Shown here: positions 57,432-64,000 of the stretch, in pieces
Position numbering within the stretch: the first letter of the stretch is position 1
Layout: each line of letters opens with the position of its first letter
Assembly: GCF_932294415.1 (NCBI RefSeq)
Contig: NC_065536.1
Location: forward strand, 5,652,974-5,716,973
Source of the DNA: Quercus robur
Taxonomy: Eukaryota > Streptophyta > Magnoliopsida > Fagales > Fagaceae
Reading direction: 5' to 3'
Length of the DNA stretch: 64,000 nt
Program-made: the position numbers and the translations under genes
The notes under the pieces: model-generated
The model's input: only the letters and a program-made list of their open reading frames with translations
Told to the model about the DNA's origin: nothing
Databases searched by the model: none

Positions 57432-58173
57432 GTTTCGCTATAAGACCTCAAAAAGGTATGTTGTGCATCTGACATATATATCATCTCTCTTATGAATATG
57501 TAGGGTTTCATAGCATGAAACTCACATATTATGAGAAAGATTATGTATATATATAAGATGCATAGGATAATGATAAATATTAATTATGATTCACCAAATA
57601 AAGTAAGAGGTGTCTAAAAATAAGGTTGTTGGTATTTTAATTCTATGCTTTTGTTGTCATGGTATTAGTGGACCAATATTTGCTAGTTAGATTTTGTACT
57701 TCATGATTGGCCACAACCACATAAAAGTGGGAAATAGGGGAGCCAAAAACCTAGTATTACGTTGGCTTTTGCAATTATGTAGTGTTTGATGTGTTACCTG
57801 CTGCGTCTCAATCACGTGGATTTGGCTTTTTCTAATGTTGGCAGTCAAATAAATTACTATTTCCTTCGTAACTTGTCGTGTACTTTGCAATTATGATAAC
57901 ACAGTGTGCATTAGATGATCGATGTGCTGAATTGATCCCAACAATGCATGGGGTTAACCATCTAGTCTTTATCACTATTATCATTTGACAAATGGCTAAA
58001 AGAATTGGTTTTTTCACATCTTGGCACTATTATATATTTACATAAGAGAAAACCTTGATACACTCGTTATTGCACATTTTATACACACTTCCTTTGAAAT
58101 CGTATTTTGAAAACATTGTTTCAGTTAAAATTATGAAATGATGAAATTTTATTTCGAAAACATGATTTCACAA
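57432..58173. other. spacer downstream of the GUB_WAK gene
   Basis: Presumed 3' UTR, then AT-rich DNA. No other coding or repeat signal recognised. Confidence 0.5.
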
Positions 58174-58330
58174 TTTTAACTAGAATTGTGTTTTCAAAAC
58201 ACGATTTCAGCCCACGTGGCAGTGTGTACGATGAGTTTAAAATAGTAAATTTACAATTTTAACTAAAATCATGCTTTGAAAACATGATTTTAGCCCACGT
58301 GACAGTGCGTGTATGATGAGTGTGCAATAG
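58085..58330 (+). repeat. short tandem repeat with CCCACGTG motifs
   Basis: Two copies of about 80 bp (from ATTTTAACTAGAATTGTG at about 58175 and from ATTTTAACTAAAATCATG at about 58256), each containing GATTT(C/T)AGCCCACGTG(G/A)CAGTG and GATGAGT. An earlier partial unit (TTTGAAAACATTG, 58109) precedes them. CACGTG is a G-box core, but no gene lies directly downstream. Confidence 0.7.
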
Positions 58331-59294
58331 TGATGCAGATTGGATAAGAGAAAAAAATATTTTAGGTTGTTTTCTCTTTCCTAGTGGAATTAGGATTTAT
58401 TTGCCTTTTCAAGTTGAGTTAAGATCTTTTTCCTAATTGAATTAGGAATTTATTGTCTTTCTTTTTCTAATTAAATTTTTTTTTCTTTCTCTAGTAGAAA
58501 TAGGTTTATTATTTTTTTTTCCTAAGGCTTCGTTTGGGAGTTCATAAAGGAATGGAATGAAATGAAATAATTATAAGAGAATGGAAAGGAGTGGAATGAA
58601 ATAGAATGTATTTAAGTAAGGGAAATGAATAGAAAAGAATGGAATGGAATGGAATTAAGTAACCTTGGTTGGATGTTTTAAAATAAAGAAATGGAAAGAA
58701 ATGAAAATGAATGGAATGTAAGTAATCTTGTTTGGGAGAAATATGGAGGGAATTGAATGAAATCATTTTATGACAATATTACTATTAGATCCCTATTTTA
58801 AAATAAATGATTGAATATATAGGGGTATTTTGAAAGTTTCAGTAAAAAAATCATTAAATCTAATTTCATTCCCTCTCATTCCTCTCAATTTCGGGGGGAA
58901 TGAAAATTTGAGATTTTAAAGAAATAGAGAGGAATGAGTTCTCGTTCCTACCTATTCCATTCCCTCCCACTTAAACTCCCAAATAAGGGAATGGACTTTC
59001 CATTCACTCCATTCAAACTTCCAAACAAGGAAATGGAAGAATATTCTAAAATTATTCATTTCCATTCCATTTCATTCCTTCCTCCCAAACGAGGCCTAAA
59101 AGGAGTATGAAAATTTTTATTCCTATAAATACTTTTTATAGGAGGTGGATTATTATTATTTGGTTATTAATGAAATTTTGTTTGAGAGATTTTCTCAATT
59201 ATTTTTCCTACTAGCATAGTGTTCTTATAGAACTTAGGTTTTATGGAAAAGTTATAGTAATTGTGTGTTATAGATTTTGCTTCTAGGAAAAGGA
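58331..59294 (+). repeat. plus-oriented LTR copy of a second LTR element, split by a MITE
   Basis: After GATGCAGATTGG the sequence to about 58522 and from 59097 to about 59290 matches the reverse complement of the LTR at 60447-60839 (shared TTCCTAGTGGAATTAGGATT / TAGGAGGTGGATTATTATTA / TTCTTATAGAACTT blocks). It thus lies in inverted orientation to that LTR. Confidence 0.75.
58526..59096. mobile_element. Tourist-type MITE, 571 bp, TAA target duplication
   Basis: The terminal repeats are GGCTTCGTTTGGGAG and, read inwards from the right, GGCCTCGTTTGGGAG. TAA lies on both sides (58523-58525 and 59097-59099). The homologous uninterrupted LTR at 60447-60839 has the single CCTAAAAGGAG site. The interior consists of GGAATGGAATG-type near-repeats in inverted arrangement. 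Confidence 0.9.
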
Positions 59295-59394
59295 TCTTAA
59301 CTAAAATTCAAAAAGCAAATAAATCTAATTCCACTAGGAAAGAGAAAATAATATAAAATATTAAAATATTTTCTTTTTCCTTAACCAATCTGCA
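59295..59394 (-). repeat. truncated minus-oriented LTR start
   Basis: The reverse complement reads GATGCAGATTGG followed by TTAAGGAAAAAGAAAATATT and TTCCTAGTGGAATTAG, the first about 100 bp of the same LTR in the orientation expected for the 3' LTR of the element to its right. It breaks off where the inverted copy begins. Confidence 0.65.
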
Positions 59395-60412
59395 TCATAT
59401 TCTCAGGGTTGGGGAAAAGTTGTCCTCGAGTTTTAGTGGCAATCTTCTACGATCTATTGGAACCCTAAATAGCCCTCTCCATCCTATTCTTTTTAGTAAG
59501 ACAAGACGAATCAATATGTTACTTATCAGTCTTTCCTCACTCATAATAAATCTTGATGAACGAATTTTTGTACTTGATCTCTTTTGCCATAGTGGGATAC
59601 ATGAAGCAAGTACTAAAAAGGAATCCATGCACACATCCATAAACTTCATATTGACTCCTCCACAAAGATTAATTAAAATCACTCATTCATGCCTCTTATT
59701 GACCTCTATTAATTCTTGTTCAATAAAATCCTCCCAAAAGGGATCAATAATGTTTTCCATTAATCTTTCCAAATTAATACTAACTGAATTACTAGGAAAA
59801 TTTGAGAGAAGCTCATCAACCCCAATGAAATCAAATTGTTTAATGTGTTCAGGTTCAAGCTTTATTAGATTGAAACTCCATTCATCAATAGAGAACTCAT
59901 CTACTGCTAAACAAACCAGTTGTTGACGTATGATTGCAATCAATAAAATCAATAACCTCTTGTTCTTGAATGTCGAAAGTTCCATCAATGGTGTGAGTTA
60001 TGGGTATGGGGGCACCTCGTGTGTGTGTGTGTGTGTGTGTGTGTATGACTTTATTTTCATCAAGCCCAATCTTGTCTCCTTGACTATAATCTTTAGGATA
60101 GTCATCATAAATTGGTGGAGAATCCTAATTTACTATACAAATTCTTTCAATGTATTCATCCTCCTTTTCGATATTGTAGTCCTCCTCCTCAACATCAAAA
60201 TACTCCAACACCTCCACATAACATGGATTTGGATGGTAGGTTTGATGTTGGTTTTCAACGGCTAAGGGGGCAAGTTGCTTTGAAAGCGTATCAAACCACT
60301 CCTCCATTCGTTGAAAGAACATCTCTAATTGTGCATCATGTGAAACCTCATCGCGTTCATACTTGTCATCTATGGCAACAAGTCTTCCCCCACGTACTCC
60401 TTTTTGTGCCAT
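59395..60412 (-). pseudogene. gag-like internal region of the second LTR element
   Basis: A start at 60412 just inside the primer-binding site (MAQKGVRGGRLVAIDDKYER) opens a 95-codon frame with MEEWFDTLSKQLAPLA, ending in a run of acidic residues at 60125. Further minus-strand frames at 59988-59683 (DEFSIDEWSFNLIKLE) and 59682-59395 follow in broken form. The first part looks like the start of gag of a plant LTR element; the rest is not recognised. There is no protease, reverse transcriptase or integrase in this 1 kb, so the element is a deletion derivative or non-autonomous. Confidence 0.5.
60018..60044 (+). repeat. GT microsatellite
   Basis: A pure (GT)n run inside the decayed gag-like region. 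Confidence 0.95.
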
Positions 60413-60431
60413 GATAGGAACCTAGTCTTGC

Positions 60432-60444
60432 TCTTATACCAATT
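60432..60444 (-). promoter_or_regulatory. primer-binding site (initiator tRNA-Met type)
   Basis: Minus-strand TTGGTATAAGAGC differs by one base from TTGGTATCAGAGC, the classic site complementary to initiator tRNA-Met. It lies two bases inside the LTR end. Confidence 0.8.
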
Positions 60445-60446
60445 GA

Positions 60447-60839
60447 TGTAGCGTAAGCGTGTAGAAGTAGAATCTATAACACACAATTACAACAACCCTT
60501 CCATAAAACCGAAGTTCTATAAGAACACTAGGCTAGTAGGCAAAATAATTGAGAAAACTTCTCAAACAAACTTTTATTAATAATCACATAATAATAATCC
60601 ACCTCCTATAAAGAGTATTTATAGGAATAGAATTTCACCTACTCCTTTTAGGAAAAGAAATAATAAACCCATTTCTACTAGAGAAAGGAAAAACAATTTA
60701 ACTAGGGAAAGAAAAATAATAAAATCCTAATTCAAATTGGAAAATTATATTAACTCAACTTGAAAAAGCAAATAAATCATACTTCCACTAGTAAATAGAA
60801 AACAACATAAAATATTAAATATTTTCTTCTCCCTTAACA
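60447..60839 (-). repeat. 5' LTR of the second LTR element
   Basis: 393 bp, TG...CA on the minus strand (TGTTAAGGGAG ... GCTACA), directly followed by the primer-binding site. It is the intact reference copy for the inverted LTR at 58331-59294. Confidence 0.8.
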
Positions 60840-61500
60840 TCAAATAGTGAGTGTGTGATAATTATTACCCTTTGCAAAACTATAGTTTTGGTCCATTATA
60901 TTTGTCAAAGTTTCAATTTCGTCTTTATACATTTCAATTTTATCTATCAACCGGCATAATAAAATCAATTTTATTCTTAATCATTGTGAAGGGAACATTT
61001 CCATTGAGATGGCAAGAAATTTGGTTTCATGTGAAAACATTTTACTAAGGTCATGCTCCAAGATAAATATATAAATAGATAAATAATGCTGAACAAATTA
61101 ATTTGATTGCTTTCAAAAGCGAACATGCAGGAATATTTCCCTTCATTTCCCCTCTAATGCTATGTGGCGTTATAGAATGGATTCTAAAGTTTACAAATAG
61201 ATAGCAAAAAAATATTACCATGTCAACAAAATACGTAATACAAAAAGTGCTAAAATGGAGCAATTTTCAAGTTAAACAATAGGTAAAGTGTTTTCCCTCT
61301 AGATTCCTTTCCACTCTAAGAGTTCTGCGAGTTTATTTTTGTTTCCCGATATTCCAGACGTTTTTTTTTTTCTTTTTTTGGTTAGAAAATACTTTCCTTA
61401 TAATAAATAATATTCAGCAATAATAAAGAGGAAAGTTATATTGCATTTATCAAACTCAAAATCTATTCAACCGAAGCAAGGTCATGATTAATTTTTCATA
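60840..61500. other. AT-rich spacer
   Basis: No coding or repeat feature recognised. Confidence 0.5.
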
Positions 61501-61516
61501 AGTATATTAAATAGTT

Positions 61517-61672
61517 TTTTTGAATACAAAATAGAAATTCTACTCTAATCTAATCTAAGTATATATATGTATGAAGCTTTTTTCTGAAGACTTGAACCCC
61601 GACCTTTATCTCCCACACCCCACAAGCACTTATACTTGTAGAGTGATCATCGCAACAAGGGTATGCGGTGGT
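61517..61672 (-). mobile_element. SINE, same family as 43-44 kb copies
   Basis: On the minus strand it has the family body with CACTCTACAAGTATAAGTGC, the B box (GGGTTCAAGTCTTC) and the TAGAGTAGAATTTCTATTTTG 3' end. Flanks AGTATATTAAATAGTT (61501-61516) and AGTATATTGAATAGTT (61673-61688) form a 16-bp target duplication with one mismatch. Confidence 0.88.
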
Positions 61673-62122
61673 AGTATATTGAATAGTTATAGCTAAACTA
61701 TTTGCATGAGAGAGAGAGAGAGAGAGAAACACAATGCTTTAAGAATTTATATTTCTTCATGTAGGACCCTTTTTTTTTTGACAAAAATATGAGGCCCAGT
61801 ACTGCAAATTTCCTATCCAAATGTTCCTGGACCCACTTTTCTTATTTTTCTCTACCTCTCCATATGGCCAGTGCTTATATGTTTTTCTTCATACACCCTT
61901 GGGCTCAATGAAATAAATTGTAAGTGGGCTTGGAACATTTGCAGGACTCATGAGCCCAATGGTGATACAAGTGCAAGCCAAGCACATGGTGAAGAGTGAA
62001 GTTGGCTTAATTTTGTTGTAACACACATGATTTTTAGCAAATATACAACCCACCATAAATGCTTGCCCATCACCATCAATGTACTAACACAATCCCTCGA
62101 ATTTAGTAACTTCATAGGGTGT

Positions 62123-62277
62123 TCCACCGCACACCCTTGGTGCGATGGTCACTCCACAAGTATAAGTGCTTGTGGGGTGTGGGGGGTAAGGGCCGGGGTT
62201 CAAATCTCTAGGAGGGAGCTTCACACACATATACATTTAGATTAAGCTAGAGTAGAATTCTATCTTGTATCAAAAAA
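62123..62277 (+). mobile_element. SINE, same family
   Basis: A box in GGTGCGATGGTCACTCC, B box GGGTTCAAATCTC, tail TATCTTGTATCAAAAAA. Flanks AGTAACTTCATAGGGTGT (62105-62122) and AGTAACTTCACAGGGTGT (62278-62295) form an 18-bp target duplication with one mismatch. Confidence 0.9.
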
Positions 62278-62295
62278 AGTAACTTCACAGGGTGT

Positions 62296-62744
62296 CAATC
62301 CTTTTAGGGAAACAAACTAAGAAGGATTTGGCTTACCAATTTACCCAAACTATTAATGGGTCAGCACGATGCGCGGATAATGCTGTAAGCTGTTACGTGA
62401 GAAAATTATGTAGAATGTTCAAAATATTTTTAAGTAATAACATAAAGTAGTGTTGGGATAATATGAAGAGGTTTTTTTTGTTTAATTAATGATGTAATAC
62501 AAAATTAAGGGGATGAAGAATTTAGATTATAGAGTAAAGGTCAAATAAATTAGAAATTAGTTATTATGTGGTGTAACTAAATAAGTTGATTGTTTGTTTA
62601 ATCTTGGTTTTTGTTTCTTCAATTCATTGGATTAGTATAGAATTTTTGTAATATCATGTTAATATTTAGTTGGCTTATGGAAATATCATAGAAAATTTAT
62701 GATATCACATTTATGTTATTGAATTATGATAGTGGTAAGCTAAA
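62296..62744. other. AT-rich spacer
   Basis: Nothing recognised apart from a GATGCGCGG-containing phrase at 62370 resembling decayed Helitron-type termini. Confidence 0.4.
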
Positions 62745-63150
62745 CACCCACTGCATGGATAAGCTCACGCCAACCTGTCAATTTGGGATCCAATTCGGGA
62801 TTTTCCTTAGAAAAGTACCAAGAAGGAATTGGAATGTAATATCTATTCATACTGATACAAAAGAAAAGGTTCTCTATTGATTCAAACGCTGTGCCTATAG
62901 GATAGGGATAGAGAAAGAGGAAAAAAACTGAAGATTTCACATAATACTTGTGATCAAAAAGAAATTTTATTTATTTCGTACCTTTCACTCAATGAGAATA
63001 TGGGCTAGATTCTACAGGATCAAACCTATGGAACTTAATAAGGAATGATGGAAGGGAAAAAAAAAAAAAAAAAAGAGAGGGAAAAAGATTCAAAAAAATA
63101 ATTAAATCAAAATAAAGTAGAAGAGCCCATATTCCAAATGAGTGAAAATC
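62745..63150. other. probable nuclear insertion of plastid DNA (NUPT)
   Basis: The sequence from about GCATGGATAAGCTCACGCC through GGTTCTCTATTGATTCAAAC, GATTTATTTCGTACC-like text and TTCTACAGGATCAAACCTATG to about 63150 closely resembles the chloroplast inverted-repeat spacer beside trnI-CAU/ycf2 as I remember it. It has many point differences and an inserted poly-A (63058-63074). The minus-strand 66-codon frame here is then a chance frame. The match is from memory; a search against any eudicot plastome would decide. Confidence 0.6.
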
Positions 63151-63705
63151 AAAATAGTAATATCCTACTAATACATGCACACTCCTAGTACATATATCTG
63201 ATGCATGAGATATTTTCTCCCTATGTCACAACTTATTTATGTACATGAGAACATAAAAGAATAGCTCACAGTGAGAGCTCAAAAGAGAATGGACCTTGAA
63301 ATGAGACGGTAGAGAAAGAAAAAGTGCCTAAAACACACATGCAAGCTAAGTTACAAGGCCGTCCAAGGTGGCCTAATTCCTCTGGCTTATGCATTTAACA
63401 ATGGAGAAAACTCAAGTTTTCTTTATTGTGTCTAGTTCATTGCTTTGGCTCGTCACCTTTGTAACCAATGTGTATACCACTGTTTTCCCCTTCTAATACT
63501 GCCACTGTAGTTACTCCTCGTGATTTCTATCATTTCTTTAAGGAACGTGTTCGACTGGGATCCTGCTGACGTATTTCAAAGTATTGTGATTTTTCAGTCA
63601 CATGCTTCGGAGAAGTTATCCTCCGTAAGCAAATTCAAGTGAAATTATCCTCAGCGAGTATAGTTGGTCTGAACTAAGCTCTTTGGTATGATTATTGACT
63701 CGTTG
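63151..63705. other. spacer of higher GC
   Basis: No convincing reading frame. Composition near 63340-63700 is more balanced than the surrounding DNA and could belong to an unrecognised repeat or an untranslated region of a gene beyond the window. Confidence 0.4.
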
Positions 63706-63710
63706 GGACT

Positions 63711-63921
63711 TGTAATGACCCCACCCCACCTGTGTAGATATTGTCCGCTTTAGGGCCTCATACCCTTCACGGATTTGTTCTCCCCCAAAGCACACAGCAG
63801 TGGGGGAAAAGGCCTCTACACATTGAAGAGAGGTCATTCCTTATAAATACATTTCCATGTGCTTTCCTAGGCGATATGGGATTCCATAGAATGTAAGACC
63901 CCTCCTTTTTGGGTCACTACA
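63711..63921. mobile_element. 211-bp solo LTR or TRIM-type element
   Basis: It starts TGTAATGACCC and ends GGGTCACTACA, so it has TG...CA ends that are also an 11-bp inverted repeat with one mismatch. A perfect 5-bp duplication GGACT flanks it (63706-63710 and 63922-63926). The interior has TGTGTAGATATTGTCCGCTTT and TGGGATTCCATAGAATGTAA, phrases typical of small plant LTR families. A 5-bp duplication indicates integrase-mediated insertion followed by LTR-LTR recombination. Confidence 0.8.
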
Positions 63922-64000
63922 GGACTAGCTTGAGTAGGCCTCTTTTCTCTATCGGGCCTTCTCTATTTTTCATTGGGCCTTTAGCTAACGGCCTAATATT

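Noticed and set aside
62740..62940. 66-codon minus-strand frame
   Set aside because: Falls inside the probable plastid insertion and has no domain.
1..64000. CRISPR arrays, bacterial operons, riboswitches, rRNA genes
   Set aside because: None seen; the window is plant nuclear DNA with spliceosomal introns.

Overview
The window looks like nuclear DNA of a woody eudicot. It has short exons with canonical GT/AG introns, AAACCCTA and GGCCCAAT promoter motifs, long AT-rich spacers, and dense MITEs, tRNA-derived SINEs, a Helitron and LTR elements. A Fagaceae (oak or chestnut) origin would fit, but that is an impression and nothing here proves it.

Regions. 1-2.4 kb (minus): 5' half of a BUD13 splicing-factor gene whose 3' exons lie outside the window. 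6.6-9.7 kb (plus): a small twin-CX9C (CHCH) protein resembling MICOS subunit MIC19. 9.7-17.1 kb: repeats and a broken BED/hAT-type gene. 17.1-25.8 kb (plus): complete eIF3a gene, 13 coding exons, 974 residues. 27.5-30.2 kb (plus): complete mitochondrial single-stranded DNA-binding protein, six exons, 213 residues. 31.3-33.9 kb: decayed retroelement or pararetrovirus-like coding fragments around a 180-bp inverted repeat. 36.8-45.1 kb: a degenerate tandem array of a non-coding unit, in which a Helitron, a hAT element, a MITE-like element and two SINEs have landed in different units. Sister units preserve the empty sites, so several insertion points can be fixed to the base. 46.15-56.44 kb: a 10.3-kb Ty3/gypsy (Tat-like) LTR retrotransposon on the minus strand with intact 512-bp LTRs and a TCTAT target duplication. 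It has a broken gag-pol and an antisense, intron-containing extra gene on the plus strand. 56.8-57.4 kb (plus): a secreted protein with only the galacturonan-binding WAK domain. 58.3-60.8 kb: a rearranged LTR element with LTR copies in inverted orientation and a nested Tourist-type MITE. 61.5-64 kb: two SINEs, a probable plastid-DNA insertion and a 211-bp solo LTR.

The host genes are unrelated housekeeping genes (splicing, mitochondrial cristae, translation initiation, organellar DNA maintenance) plus one wall-sensing-type gene. No operon-like logic joins them. I found no new defence or metabolic system. The most unusual content is transposon biology: a Helitron that appears to have read through its first 3' end to a second one, and the antisense spliced gene inside the Tat-like element, with its saturation by a TCCGTC motif.

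All exon boundaries were worked out by hand from splice motifs and reading-frame phase. Family names come from motif recognition without database searches.
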